DNA of 64,000 nt from Chamaea fasciata (taxonomy: Eukaryota; Chordata; Aves; Passeriformes; Sylviidae). The stretch spans positions 87,191,994-87,255,993 of the forward strand of contig JARCOQ010000003.1 of NCBI GenBank assembly GCA_029207755.1, written 5' to 3'. Position numbers and translations under genes: made by a program. Positions 12,614 through 26,482 of the stretch are shown here, piece after piece. Position 1 is the stretch's first letter. Every line of letters starts with the position of its first letter. Below the pieces are notes generated by a model. The model did not search any database, was not told the DNA's origin, and worked only from the letters and a program-made list of their open reading frames with translations.

Positions 12614-15112
12614 AAGACCTCTTACCTAAGATTATAGCAAGATGAATTATGTGAAAACGCAACAGTTTCAGTCCATCTAAGGCATTCGACTGTACTAATT
12701 GTAATGAAAGGATAGAGAAGTACACAATGAAAAAATAAAAAGGACGCATTATCCATACTGACATAATATTTAATTTGAAGGAGACAAACTTCTGAACAAT
12801 AAGTGAGGGCTAGGGCTAGTGATGTTGTAGCATACTCCAAGCTGACTGTGATCTACAGTAGTTCAAGTCAACAATTTTTTCTCGGGTCTTGATTTCCTAA
12901 CAAAATATTAAGGCTATTGAAATTTTTGTGCTGGAAAATCTTCCATTATTTTGGAATGCAGCAATTGCATGAAAAGCCAAATGACGATAAAAACATTCTG
13001 CATGAAAATCCAAGGTAAAATGTAATATCAGTATTTAAGTTCTACCTGCTTTTAAAATACAAAAAAATGCTCCCGGTGCAGGGAGATATCTATGAGTATG
13101 TTCATATTTCCTAAAAGTTCAGTTTCTGATTTAATTTGCTGTGCATAATATATTTTGCCCATTGGAATAAGTAGGAATTTTGATGGAATTTTTGTTCATT
13201 AAGAATAGTTATGGTAAACTTAAAGATGATGTTTTTTTAAGAAGTAAGGCTGTTTCAAGGTTTGGATTTCTAAGCATATAATTAGTAAAGTTCTCAACTG
13301 GAAGACATGCATTAAAATATGCCCTTAAACTTGGCATATGGAATCCTCCAGACAGCTACATCTGCTCACAAACTCCAAAAATTACTTTCACCCACCTCTA
13401 TCAACCTTGAATTTTTTAAGACAAGTACAAGCTACTTGATTTTCTGGGACTATGAGCCCAAAACTCAAACTAAAGAGATATTTTACATCATTGACTGAAT
13501 ATTTAGAAAGTAACAAAGTTTCAGGGACATAGCAGAAGGGTTTCCTATTCACAGTATATTCTTATGAAAGTCTCACCTCAAGTCCAGGTGCATGTTAAAC
13601 AGCCTACCATTTTATTCTCCTGCTTCCCACTTCCTACCATCTATCATGCCTCATTTTATTAAGGTATACAACTCGAAGATTTATCTTTCAGGGAGCTAGA
13701 ACTGCACTGATTTTCTTTAATTTGTCTCACTCTTCTGGGTTTACAGCTATTGTTGTCTATCCTTTCCTTTTTCATTCATTCAGAGTAAAACTTAAAAGGG
13801 TTTTTTTTTTTTTCTCTCTCTGTGGATAGTCTGTCTCTTATTGAGAACATCACTTCATTTTTCATTCTCATTCCCAAATATATAAATCTGCTGATAGTGA
13901 CAAGGGTAATGTATCTTTCTCTAAACACTCAGAGAGGTAGTTGGCTAGATAGGGAAAATTCAAATAGCTGTATATCACCCCCCAAAAAATCACATTATCA
14001 ATAGGAAAAATGAGGGATGTAGGACTTTTATGCAATATCAGTCAAAAAGTCTTCTGAACAAATTGAAGTGCTTAAAAAACTTCATTAACTCTAATGACTA
14101 TAAAGACATTATTTTCTGCTTCTCAGCTGAACCTGTGTTTACTCAGCCAAGTATACCATTTCAGATCTTACCAAGGTACCAAAATTGTCAGCAGCATTAT
14201 AAATCACCTATCACACTAATGGGTTTAAAACATGATAAGGTGTGCAGTGTAGATATAATTATAGCACATTTAAAAATATGTAGTGTAGTGGAAAGATTAA
14301 TAACACTGTAGTGTAGATCTAGGGACTGTTTTCATTAACAAAGCTGATCTCTGTAGCTCTGTTTTAATTCTTTATAAGACCTCAGACTTACATCTTTTAG
14401 CTTGGAATACCAAATTTCCTCTTTAAAATGTGGGTAATCAGGCTAGTCACACACTGCTTCCTTTTTTTTCAGACTCAATGTACAACAACATTAGCTGGCA
14501 TAGCCTATTGTATCTCCACTGAAGCTGGAATAATGTCAATATATGAACTAAATAATCTGGACTTTCTTATGCTATATTTCAACTTTTGTGTGCAGTAGTT
14601 GTTCCTTCTATTAAAAAAAAAATCAAATGCATTCTGTTGAAATACAATACCACTTTTTTAGAGACTTAAAGCATGGCTTCATTTGTGTTGATGATGTCTC
14701 TTATTAATGTATATTTTTCTTGTCGCATAAACAGACTTCTTAGGCATTTTAAGACCTATCATTTTTTTTGGTTTTGTTGATTTGGGTTTTTTATCCTGAG
14801 TCATATCACAAACTTACATTCAGCAGCAACATATATACTTTAGTCCTCACTCTTGGACTCTCTGAATAGTTCAAGTTTACTTTTTCTGCAATATGCTTGC
14901 CTCCATTTCTATTTGCTGAGATGTATGTATGTCACTTTAGACACATGTTCTTTCAAAATCTTTAACTTCTTAAGATTTGTTTTTATTATACCTTTCTCCT
15001 CAGAATTTGCCACCAATTTAGTATAAACTCTGTACAGGAGGTTTAATTTACGTTTCAGATAAGAACATTTCAGAAAAGAACATTAGATAATATTGAATTT
15101 ACATCAGAATGC
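12614..15112. other. Intronic AT-rich sequence, no gene seen
   Basis: No repeat family or exon recognised. Includes a T run at about 13801-13813 and short open frames that I consider chance. Confidence 0.5.
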
Positions 15113-15582
15113 TACATCCAGTCCTATAGCCCTCAGTGCAGGAAGAACATGGAGCCAATGGAGAGAACTGGAACAATTCTCCTATGAGGAAATTTTAAGA
15201 GGGTTGGGGCTGTTCAGCTTAGAGAAGAGAAGATTCTCTAAACACCTTATTGAGGCATTTCAATACTCCAGCTTACAAAAAATCTGAAAGAGAACTTTTT
15301 ACAGGGGTCTGTAGCAATAAGTGACAGGGTAAAGGCTTTAAATTGAAAAGCAAAAAATTTACACTACATATAAGGAAGAAATTTTTCCGAATGAGAGTTG
15401 TGAAACACTGGACCAGGTTACCCAGAGATGAGATAGATGCCTCATCTGTGGAAGCATTCAAGGACAATTTGAACTGGATTCTGAGCAACCTGAGTTAAAG
15501 GTGTCCCTGCTCATTGCAGGAGGCTTTGATTAAATGATCTTTAAAGGTCTCTTCCAACCCAAGCTATTCTATTATCCCACGA
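15113..15582 (+). mobile_element. CR1 LINE 3' fragment (plus)
   Basis: Contains the CTATGAGGAAATTTTAAGAG, GGCTGTTCAGCTTAGAGAAG and TAAGGAAGAAATTTTTCC segments. It ends TTTAAAGGTCTCTTCCAACCC followed by AAGCTATTCTATTATC, a decayed CR1 tail. ORF2 remnants carry stops. Confidence 0.9.
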
Positions 15583-18500
15583 TCAATCTTTGTGTCACCC
15601 ACCCAAATTTGGACTGTTGCCTCACTGCACTGACATTTACCTTTACTCCTGGCTCATAAACCATTATCCTATTCTCAAACCACAGTTCTTGTATCTAAAT
15701 AATTAGACTCAATTTTCCAAGGAATAATTTCTAAATCTTAAAAATCCCCACATCTTCTCTGGAACCCAAGGGTGATGTTCAAGTGTATTCCAGAGAGCAG
15801 AGGAACCTGAAAGTATGGCACTTTTTATCCAGGCTGGGTGAGATACTCTTTCTGGAATCTGCCCTCTCTCAGTGAGTGTCTCTGTGAATGATTGTTCTGT
15901 ATTATTTCAAATTTAACTTACAATGAGTGAAAAATGTTCAAACTAGATGAAATTTCTGTGTTCCAGGAATGAAAATTGTTTTGCATATTCTCCTAGTATC
16001 CTTTTGTGGTTTTTATAAGAACCAGATTTTTTAATGAGACATGTAAAGGGCACTTTGCCCAACAAAACAAAGAAACAAACAACACCTTCACAAGAGGATA
16101 AGAGACCATGAAAGACAGGTCTGAAAAAGACTTTACCAAGAGATGAATCTTTATGACCAGATTCCCAGCTAAATCCTGAATGCAGCTAAGAGAAAGGACA
16201 GATAATCTATTAAATGGTCAAAAAGTCTAATTGTATGTTCCAGAATAATGAGTTCATTTAAGAGCCAAGGTTATTAAAATACATCTCAAACAAATTGAAA
16301 GTCATTCTGTAAAAAGGTAACTCAGCTAAAGACTGTGCTCAAACAACAGTTGCAGAGAAGCTTTCAGAAAGAACTTTCTAAGCGCCCTTAAATGATTAGT
16401 TGCATTCTAATCTAGTAGAAGGTAAAAATTTAACTGCATATTTAACATTTGAGAATATCTGACCGTATATAATTCATGCAGTTGTAGACAACTGCAATAA
16501 GTCATAAGCTGACTGATCAGTGGAAGTCTTTTTGATCTTTTCAAAAAGATTGAAATTCAGGTCCATGTAAATAAATTATGACAGCTAGTAAATTTTGAAA
16601 ATAAGCATAATAATGTTCACTTGAACTGGAAAATGTTCGTATTATAGTTTGTACCCCCTTAGACTATGAAGCTGGGACGGTACTTAACAAACCTAGGGGT
16701 TTTACTTTGGTTGCTTTACCTATTGGGACATGTGTGCCTTTATGTTGAAAAAGTTATGTTGCTTTCCCAAAAGAGGAAATAGTTTTGTAGAACGCCATCC
16801 CATGATATGGTGTAAATGTGCCTAATCACTTACACCTAATAAAAATCTAGTCAGACTTAGTGCATGATGAATTCCAGTCTCAGAATTGTTATCTCCAACC
16901 CCAGTAAATCCTTGTTTTTCATGAGCTAATGGAAACTATCCCCTTTATTCGTTCATGAGAAAAGCTGTGTCATTAGAAAATTATCACATTGTTATTGGTT
17001 TTACCTTATTTAATTTCTTTTTCTCAGAAGAATAACTCTTCTTCACAAGGATTTATGAAACACCATCCTAAAATGGAAATACAAAGGAATTTTGGAAGCA
17101 AAATAACTGAAAAAAAATTTTAAACCAGCAGATTTCAACAAAATAAATATTTTTAGATTATTTTTCAAATACTACTGTAGATAAATATGTTCATTCTGAT
17201 GCCAGCTGCCATTTTTGATGGCTGTATAATTTTAATTTTTTTTTTATTAATACAGGAATATGGTAGTGGTAATCAATGAATGAGCTATTTCAATATCATG
17301 TACTTTAAATTTCTAAACTTTAATAATTTAGTCTAAACATGTTGTCTAGATTTCATCTATAGTCAGTGAAGATTTTCCAGTTTCAAGTCTCCTCAACCCA
17401 CCTATAGCAAAAATGCTTCCACCAATGAGAACAATAAATTATCCTTTCTTTAATGTTCAGCTGTAGATACAATATTTTTTAATCAGTATGTAACTATATT
17501 TTTTCTCTAAGAAGACTGGGAAAATGCACATAATAATCTTAAATAAGTCTTCATTTGAATATTTATGCTAACTATCCTATAAAAGAGTTTTTCCTAAAGT
17601 CAAAACCAAGTATTTTAAGCTTGATTGTTCAACTGTCAGGAAGAACTATTAACACCTACAAGTGTGAATGTCAGATCAGTTCTTTATTTCTGCTATTTTT
17701 AAAATCCTTTTCTCTTTCACTGAAATTACTTAGAAAACGACTAAGATTTATCACTATACCTAGATTTATCTAGGAATGCATTTATTGCCCAGTTCTTCAC
17801 AACTCCAAGTGAAAATAGGGAGATATTTAGAATCCATGGAAACCTGTCTTTGAACTTCTAGTGGTTTCAATAAATATTACTGTAAGTGGATTTAGTGTGT
17901 TTGAAAATAAATAAATAAATAAAAAATACCAAGAAGTGGAATAAAACACGTAATTTTTTAGTGCTTACTATGTCTGTACCAGGCTTTTCACTCTGATCTC
18001 ATGGAAAGAACTGAGAATTTTAGAGAGCTCCAGTCATATGACCTTTATTGGACTGAATTCAGGATGAGACAAATCATACAACAAAACTGGAATTTTTCAT
18101 GACTTAAAATGCATGGATATAAACGTCAACATTTCAGAGAGTGAACCTCTACTGTCCATGCTCTGCCAGAGAGCATAGTTTTTGAAGTTCCCTACTATCT
18201 TCTTGGTTTGAATGGTTGAAAAATAATGGTTTAGTGATTATTTCAGCATGTGCGTACATATGCAATGAATCTAAGTGGGTTTTACAAATACCTTCACAGT
18301 CAGGAAACAAGAAAACATACAAAAAAAAAGTCTAGAATTATAGCTTCATAAAATTACTTTGGAGAAAAAAACATTTAAAAATAATTATGATACAATCCAG
18401 TACTTGTACACTGAAAAGAAGTGTTAGGTCATGTATTCTTTTTGTTTGATAAACTTGTTACCATATGAAATAGCAAATTAAAAATGTTTGCTGTAGATAA

Positions 18501-21500
18501 TTTCTATGCACTCATTATTAGTACACTGTTTGTTACACAGTTTCTGAAAAAAACGAAAAAGATAATATTAAACTGAAAGTGGAAGTACAAAAATAGACTA
18601 ATGCAGAATACAAAAATGGACTAAAGCAGATCACATAAAACTAAAAAATATATCTAGCAACTGAAAGTGCAGCCAAAGTCCGAAGGAACACAAATTCTGT
18701 TTTATAGGTTAAAATGTTTGGGTCAATTAAAAATGAAACAATTTAGAAGTGCTAGCTTTATTGCACTGTGCAATATAGGATGCAACTGTGAGTTATATGC
18801 TTTTTAAGAACCCTCAGGAAGTTACTTGATAAAGTCAGAATTAATGGTACATAAGCCTCTAGAGGATTCTGTTATATTGAAAATCTTTGTTATGTGCAGG
18901 GTAGAAGTATACCATATATGCAAGTAAGGCCAAAAATATATTGATAATGTAACTGTAATATTAAAATTAAAATTGTGATCAGGGGAAATGTAATTGCTGC
19001 AGAAAATGAGTTAAAAATGCAGCTTTAACACAGATTTCTTTCCCTTTTTATGGTACTATACTCACGCTTTTTCCTCCTCCACCAGGTCTTAAGGTCAGTG
19101 GTTTCATTATGCTGTTGTTGGGAGCAGTGTTGCAGAATCTATAGTCCTTCCCTGGAAGGAATGTGACATTTATTTCTTCTTCATCTCCAGGATCCACCTG
19201 GGGTCATTTCTATATGTCCACTTACACTTTTTTTTTTCATTGGACTGCAGTTCTATTTCAGATGTTAATTTACATTTTATGGTGGGTCTAAAGTATACTA
19301 AATAAAATTTCTTTGCCCTTTTTAGCCTTCAGATCAGTTTTGCCCAGCTCCAGGTCTTCATTCTTTAACTGGGCACTGATGAGTTCCCAATTGTTATGGG
19401 GTCTCCCATTTCTGATCAGGCAGTGTCCCTCCAATCACATCCTATATCTCTATTTCTCAAGGTCTCTTGTTATGGTACCAGCCCTGTATTTGTATACAGC
19501 ACTGCAGTAGACTAGTAAATATAATTGTATTTATAACCTCTACTTGTTCCTGCTTATTTCAACCTGTGGCTATTCCATATAAAGATAAACAAAAGTATAG
19601 TAAATCAGAAGAAAAAAACTATTGTCACAATTAGGCCAAGTAAAAATATCACTGAAGGAAAGTCTGATGATCCTCAGTTCTTGCAAATTCAATGCAAAGT
19701 TTATGGTCCATTACTAGAAAAGGCAGTGTTGTTCTGCAGGTTTATGGGGAAAAAACTCCTCAGTTTACTTTTGGAATTTGTATTGAATTTGCCACCTGTC
19801 CTTATTCTGGTCCCAAAGTCCATTTAAAAGGTTTCTCACTCTAGTGATGTTGCTTCAGCAATGTCACAGTTTAGTCTCTTTAGATTTCTTAGGTGAATTT
19901 TACCTGGATTGGGTTATTTGTGGTTATTTAATGAAATAAACTAGTGAGTTTATTATCAGGTATAGACACAAGTACACTAATTTATCTGTTTCTTAGCTGG
20001 CTGGTATGAACTCCAAAGCTATGTAGTTATTTTAGATTATCATGGATTCTAAGCTAATAAATACACAGATGAGAAGCAAGGTATATTCTTTTAGGTTTAG
20101 TGTGTTAATGCAATTAAATATCTCATCCCACAGTAAAGTAAAAATTCCACAGAAGGTGGAAGTTGGAAGCTGCATAAAAGGAACATAGAGAGCTTATATG
20201 TGTGTGTGTATGGATGGAGTTCAAAAAGCCAAAGCGAAGCTGGAAATTAAAGGAGCAGTAATCAATGAGGACAAGAAAGATTCCTGTAAATACATTGGTA
20301 GTAAAAGAAAATTAAGAAAAAATATTAAACATTTTAACTTTTAAGAACACGTCCTTAGATAAATAATATATAAGGTCATTTACGGAAATAAACAATGAAA
20401 GAGTAGAATTTAATCAATTTTTTTTGCCTCCTTCTAATGTTGTAAAATTTGGTTTTTTTCTCTTTGTTCCTTGGGTCTGCTGAAGTTATTCCTGATAGAA
20501 GAATAACATGCTTAATTGTGCACAAAAATCTTTTTTGAGTTCTCTAAGCACTGCATTTCTCAATTACTCAGCCCTTACTCACTATGAAGTGATAATTAGG
20601 CATTAAAAGCTAAGTGGATTACTGTGGAGATTTCTCCTGATATCCATTTATTACTTAATCAGACTTTAATACCATAAATTATGCATTTCTCAGCAGTATT
20701 CAGATTCCAATAAATTTTATTACCGTTTTGAGTTACTAGGTTTTCTTGACCTCAGTGTGGTGGGGAAAAGTCATAAAGTTTGATTGAAGGATACAGCCAC
20801 TATAAGAAATTCAGATTTATAGCAAAATAATTCTGAAAGCTTTTTGGGTTGAACTAATATTTATTCATAAGGGTTTCTTGGACAAGACAATTCCATCCTC
20901 TTGAATAAACATGAAAAAATTGATCCAAAATACATACTGAGTTGAAGTTTTTCCCAGTTTTTTTTCCTCCTAATTTTGCCTTCCATGCCTCATTAAGAAA
21001 AACAAAACCAAACAAACCCCACAATTCCTAGGAGATTGCAACTTTCTCAGCACATTCAGTTGCTTTTGGAATGAAAATATCTATTTATGTGTAAGCATAC
21101 CTTTTTGCTGGCCACTATTACAGAAAAAGTGGCTTTCTAAAAGTATTAATCATGATGAAATCTCCCCAGAAATGCAGATACTTTGGGTTACCATTTGAGT
21201 CAATATGAACAGAGCAAATTAGAGTAATTAGAGTTACATCTTGTAAATGTAACATTATGTATTATAATAATAAATAGCAAGAAGTATCTAATTTCCCATT
21301 TTCCTATGTTCTCTATTATTTCATACTATTTAAAAATGTTTTTCACTCAGTAAACTTTATAAATTAGAGTAAAATATAATCTTGGCTGTTAAAAATTTGA
21401 TGGATGTTATCAGTGGGCAGTTTTTAACTGAGGAGTGAAATGATAAAATAGCTATTAAAAATCCTTAAAACATGCTCATCAACCTCTCTGTAAATACATG

Positions 21501-23014
21501 AGATTGTACTTGTAGTTCAGCACCTGTCGGCCCAATATAGAGATTTTTGACCAACAAATCACAGTGCTTTCCTGTTTGCATTTACAGAAGTCCATAAAAA
21601 GCAGTCTTCTAGGTCTTAATTTGGCACTCCATTCCACCACACTGAAAGTGAAATGAAATTGGCAGAAAATACTGAAGGAGATACATAGTCATTTTCTTAC
21701 CAAATTTTATCCTAATAATTTGTGTTCTCCTGATGTCTCTCACTTTAGATCAAAAGGACAGATGATGAGACTTTTTAAAACAATTTCATTATTTGAAGTA
21801 AATTTATTTCCTTTTTTTTTTGACATACAAAGAATTTCAAATAAAATCCTTACTGCTGACTCAAAATCCAAACTCCTGACTCAGCACATATTGTCTGATT
21901 TAAGAAATTATTCACATTTCTTATATATTCCTCCCAAACATTTTTCTCCTGTATAGCTGTTCTGTGTTTTCTGCTTAAGCCATAAAGTAACACTGATTAC
22001 AAGCAAGTACGTGGCAAAAACACGAATAATTTACAGTTATTGTATTTCCTGAAGTTTTCCTCTTCAAAATATCTCAAAATCCCTGTACCTTCTTCTAGTT
22101 TTCTCAGCAGTAAAGTTTTTTTCCTATTTTCTCTATTCTTTATCTTTTCTAAATTTGGAAACTGCTGCCCCTCCCCAGAATTCCTGCTGTAAAAATAGTA
22201 AATTAAAATAAAAATCAAGGAAAATGAAACAAAGCACGTCAATAACAAGGAAAAAGATCAAAAATGTGTACACAGAATTAATTAAATTGTTTTCAGAACC
22301 AAAAAGAGTAAGAATAAAAAGTGAAAGTGCTTTGTTTTTGTTAAATCTACTTGTTTTCCAAGACTAACGGTAAACCTGATGGTCTTCTTTATTAACTCAT
22401 ATCACATTTCCAGAAATGTATTTCTCTTCAGTACATTTTTTTTTAGAACTGTCCAGTTACAAGTTAAATTATTTTTTCTTATTGGGCTAAAAAACAGTTT
22501 TCAGCTAAATGGGCAAGTCATTCAGTGAATCACACTAAAGGTTGCCTCAGATAAATGTGGATTAACTTTTTCCTAGTTAAAACAGAGCTCAGAAAATACA
22601 TAATGAAATACGTATATAATAGATTCAAAGGTCTTGAGTAAATATCAGGGTTGATATTTAATGCAACAGGAAAAAGAAGAAAATACAACGGCATTACCTC
22701 CCTCTCAGTTGATTATTTCCTGGGAAAATCCACCCTCTTCAGACCTGAATCCCTTGCTGAATGCATCCTAAATTGTTTCAAATGCCAAGAAAGTATTTTT
22801 GGTTTTACTTTCTTTTAGAAACACTGAGATCTATTTTTCGTATGTGTGAGTGAAAAAGAGTCTGAAAACATACACAAGATCTTTAACCAATATTCCAGAG
22901 ATCTTATTTAAAGAAAGATTTTCTCTCAATATTACTATTATGACTTACAGAATTTCCTTAAGAATGTGATATTAATTCCTAATCTTTTTAGGACTTTTTT
23001 TTTTCCTACCTCAG
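15583..23014. other. Intronic sequence up to the second exon
   Basis: 7.4 kb without a recognised exon. A 23-bp unit is tandemly duplicated near 18586-18631 (TACAAAAATAGACTAATGCAGA and a diverged copy). An (AAAT)n run lies at about 17908-17930. A patch at 19080-19510 is richer in GC and could be an old, unrecognised repeat. Confidence 0.5.
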
Positions 23015-23119
23015 GAGAATTCTGTGAGGTGCAAATTGACAACTGTGGTTCCAATTCGTGTGAAAATGGAGGAACATGTATTGGCTATGAAGATCATTTT
23101 ATGTGCACTTGCCCTATAG
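23015..23119 (+). CDS. EYS: EYS-like exon 2 of window: calcium-binding-type EGF
   Basis: 105 nt, phase 1 in and phase 1 out, so it is a symmetrical cassette of 35 codons (residues 54-89). It finishes the previous EGF with GEFC and then encodes VQIDN-C1-GSNS-C2-ENGGT-C3-IGYEDHFM-C4-T-C5-PIG. The acidic/Asn pattern before C1 is of the calcium-binding kind. ENGGT before C3 fits the O-fucose consensus. The acceptor has a long T tract ending CTACCTCAG, and the donor is GTGAGC. Skipping this exon alone would keep the frame and remove one EGF unit. It is separated from the next exon by only 318 bp. Confidence 0.87.
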   Translation, partial: ENSVRCKLTTVVPIRVKMEEHVLAMKIILCALAL

Positions 23120-23151
23120 GTGAGCCATTGGTAATCTGTTCTATTTTCTAA

Positions 23152-23216
23152 CAAAAACAAAACAAAACAAAACAAAACAAAACAAAAAACAAAAAAAAAA
23201 AAAAAAAAAAAAAAAA
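23152..23216. repeat. (AAAAC)n microsatellite followed by poly-A
   Basis: Several AAAAC units followed by a 26-A run (23191-23216). It begins about 32 bp after the donor site of the exon ending at 23119 and takes up a fifth of the 318-bp intron. Confidence 0.93.
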
Positions 23217-23437
23217 GTCATCCAAATATTTATGTTAGGAAATAGCAACATAAAAATAACAATGTATCTCAACAAATGCAGTGAACATTTTTATGAAGAA
23301 AAGCACTTTTTCTCTTTGTTCAGGGAATAAAACTGCCAAATAACTCTAGTAGAGTGGTGTTAACTGCTAACACCCTGAACAGACATAATGTCAATATTCT
23401 GAATGAACTGTGATTAAACATTCTCTTTGTGGTGCAG

Positions 23438-23577
23438 GTTTTGAAGGTGAAAGATGTGAACTCGATATTGATGCCTGCCTATTCAACAATATAAGCTGCG
23501 CCCCAGGAGCACTGTGTATGGATAAATCTCATGGATTTAATTACACATGTTTATCGCCATGTATTGGAAGCACAGAG
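23438..23577 (+). CDS. EYS: EYS-like exon 3 of window: atypical EGF with a shifted cysteine pattern
   Basis: 140 nt, phase 1 in and phase 0 out (residues 89-135). It closes the previous EGF (GFEGERC) and then encodes LDIDA-C1-LFNNIS-C2-APGAL-C3-MDKSHGFNYT-C4. After C4 the expected C-x-C pair is missing: the sequence reads C-LSP-C-IGSTE and the exon ends. The LSP cysteine can serve as C1 of the next repeat, leaving this one with four cysteines. The acceptor is TTTGTGGTGCAG. The donor GTAGGA is off-consensus, and translation runs into a stop (TAA) three codons into the intron, so the end is fixed by the donor. N-glycosylation sequons NIS and NYT are present. Confidence 0.83.
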
Positions 23578-25822
23578 GTAGGATAAAGCAATATATATTC
23601 CCCTCAGCATTTTTTGAGAAATCAAACAACTTATTCTAATGGCAGTGAGCTGATGAAGCCTCATTTCACGTGGGTTTCCTAAACATAGTACTCATTCTTG
23701 ATATATCCTCATGCTAATATTCCTTTTTTTTCTGTGTAACTTATGCATATAAAAGTGTGTGATCTGACTAGTCTGGTCATTGTCCAGCAAACCATGTAAT
23801 GTCTGAGCTTTACTTTCTTGTTCTTTATAGGTTTAGTCACTGATGTCTCCTTCTTCCCCCTACTTGCTGCTGCTATATTATGAAACTTGAAGAACTTTAC
23901 ACAAAGTCTTTTAGCAATCTTTGATATGTTTAAAAGTTAGCAGATAGAAGGCTGATGGTACAGCAGTGCACAGAAAGAAAAAAAAAAGTTTTATTTCCAT
24001 TACAAACAAAAATAAAAAACACATTCAACAACAAAAAAGCAAGACTAATTACACTTCAGTGGGAGATGAAAATGCAGTTAGAAAACATCTAAATTTGTCT
24101 TGCAAGTTTGTCTTCAATACTAACAGCATATGTAAATGAATACTGCTTTTTCATTTTCAAAGTTTTCTAGAAGAAATGCCATTGTTGTATCCTTCGCACT
24201 ATCCTTTAGTGACCCTTTCAACTAAATTTGGGTAGGAATCATTCATATCAGGGTGGACAATGAGACTTCGGTATGGGTCAATCTAAAATACTGCTGCACT
24301 TTTTTACTATGATGATTATTTTGAAAGCTCTGTACATAATGCTGTATACCCTTCCAAACAATTACACAAACACAATAATGTGTGTTTTACAGGCTTTATC
24401 AATTCCTTTTTTGAAATACATGCACCATAAAAATACACTATGCATAGTGAGCAACATATTTATAAAGAACAATCAATATTTATGTCACCTTGAAGTCCAT
24501 GGGTAGACACTTATCAGTGAATATAAAATATAGCACTGAAAAACTCACTGGATCAAATGATTATACTTAAATTGTTCAGCACGTGGTAAATTTTAACATT
24601 TTTATGGTTTAAAGTGTCATACTGAGTGCAAATATGTTGTATGTAGCATAGCATCACAATGGTGCAATTATCATTACGGCTAGTTAATAACGGGAAGTGG
24701 TGGTGTGTCAAGGATGCTGACGGCAGATAGTTAAACATTTTACTGTACTATTTGCTTAAAATCCCTCAGACATATTCAATTTATTCATACAAACATTTAA
24801 TAGACTATCATAAATGTCACAGGAGAAAAAAGTAATTTTATATATAAATATATTTCTCAATATACACTCACTGTATGAGACGCTTGATTTGGGCATAATG
24901 TGAATAAATACTAGTTTTTCTAATGAGAAAAGGAATAGAAAATAAAATTATGGAACTATATACTTGAGTTTTATCTGTTTTCTTAGCCTACAGATCATTA
25001 AAATTATATCATTTCCTCATTGGAAGAAACAAAGGCTGTATTCAAACAAATATTTAAGTACATTTATGAAATTAAAGATTAATATTAGTCAAATTCCATT
25101 ATTCATCATTTAATTCTTAATTTATTTGTTGTGGATGGGAAATAAGTATATATTTTTGCATCCTTTCATTTCTTTTACATTTCCAGTGGTACCTCAATTT
25201 GCTTAACTGCTTTACCTCTGTGTATTCAGCAAAATACATTGAAAAGAATGCTACTATTTGGAATATTTTCCTCATGAGCAAAAAATAGGTGTAATTAATC
25301 TAAATAATGCAATTAATGTAATTAATCTTTTGTCTCTGTATAGATATATAATGATAATAATGCATTGGGTTTTTTTCTTTCCCAGTCATAAATTAATGCA
25401 CTACAGTTGTTTATAATTTCTTTTTTTTTTTCCAAATAAATATTAAAAAAAAATTGTGGTGAACGGATTAATATGGGATATCTTCATTGAAACTTCAAAA
25501 TCAAATCTTAACTTTGTAATGAGGATGCCTGCTTGCTCTGGACCAAGAATTATGAAGGAACTCTAAATAAATCAAAATTTTGTCATCTTTAAATTAATGA
25601 CTTCCAACAGGACCAAATTTAGCCACTTTGTGTTATAATGCCTTTTTTTCTGTAATGTACTCAGGTAGACATGAAAAGGAATAAAGAAATATATTTATTT
25701 TTCCAATTTAATACTCAATATATACTACAAACTTTAATATTTTTATCAACAGGAGGTCATAGAAGATTGATAAGATCACTCATAATAACAAATAATTGTA
25801 GTGTAACATGATAGGCCTAAGT
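23578..25822. other. Intronic AT-rich sequence, no gene seen
   Basis: No repeat family or exon recognised. I looked here for a phase 0-0 EGF exon that would complete the cysteine pattern of the flanking exons and saw none by eye. Confidence 0.45.
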
Positions 25823-25965
25823 AACAGAATCACAGAAGAATAAAACAGCCCAGGATTGAAGGGATCTCATAAGACCATCTAGTCCAACCTTTTATGGAAA
25901 AGCAAGCCTTGGTTAGATTATAAATCATTATGAATAGTTTACATGCCTTGAAAGTCCACCTGAGA
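25823..25965 (-). mobile_element. CR1 LINE 3' end fragment (minus)
   Basis: Starts CAGAATCACAGAAGAAT, continues TTGAAGGGATCTCATAAGACC and ATCTAGTCCAACC, and then AAGCAAGCCTTGGTTAGAT, a CR1 3'-end pattern read on the opposite strand. It abuts a CR1 copy in the other orientation. Confidence 0.75.
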
Positions 25966-25969
25966 CCCG

Positions 25970-26482
25970 AACAATCACAAATGTGGAGGCATTCTAAGGT
26001 GTTCTGGGCCCCTCACTTTAAGAAAGATATTGAGGGGTTGGAGTGTATCCAGAAAAAGGCAACAGAGCTGGTGAAGGGTCCGGAAAGGAAGTATTATGTG
26101 GGGCAGCTGAGGGAGGTGGGGTTGTTTAGGTTGAAGAAAAAGAGTCTCAGGGGAGACCTTATCCCTCTCTACAACTACATGAAAGGAGGTTGTAGCCAGG
26201 TGGGGCTCGGCTCTTCTCCCAGGCAGCCAGCAACAGGACAAGAGGACACAGCCTCAAGCTGCACCAGGGGTGGTTAAGGTTGGATATCTGGAAGAATTTC
26301 TTCAGAGAAACTTTGGAATAGACTGCCCAATGAGGTGGTAGAGACACTGCTCCTGCAGGTGTTCAAGGAACAACTGGATATGAGACTTAATGCTACAGTT
26401 TAGCTGAAATGGTGGTGTTTGATCAAGGGTTAGACTCAATGATCTTGAAGGTCTTTTCCAGCCTAATTCTATGACTCTATGT
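25970..26482 (+). mobile_element. CR1 LINE 3' fragment (plus)
   Basis: Well preserved. It shows TCTGGGCCCCTCAC, AAGAAAGATATTGAGG, GGGGAGACCTTATCCCTCTC, the AACTACATGAAAGGAGGTTG segment and GAAGAATTTCTTCAG. It ends GAAGGTCTTTTCCAGCCTAA plus ATTCTATGACTCTATG. The 115-codon open frame on the + strand is the tail of CR1 ORF2. Confidence 0.93.
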
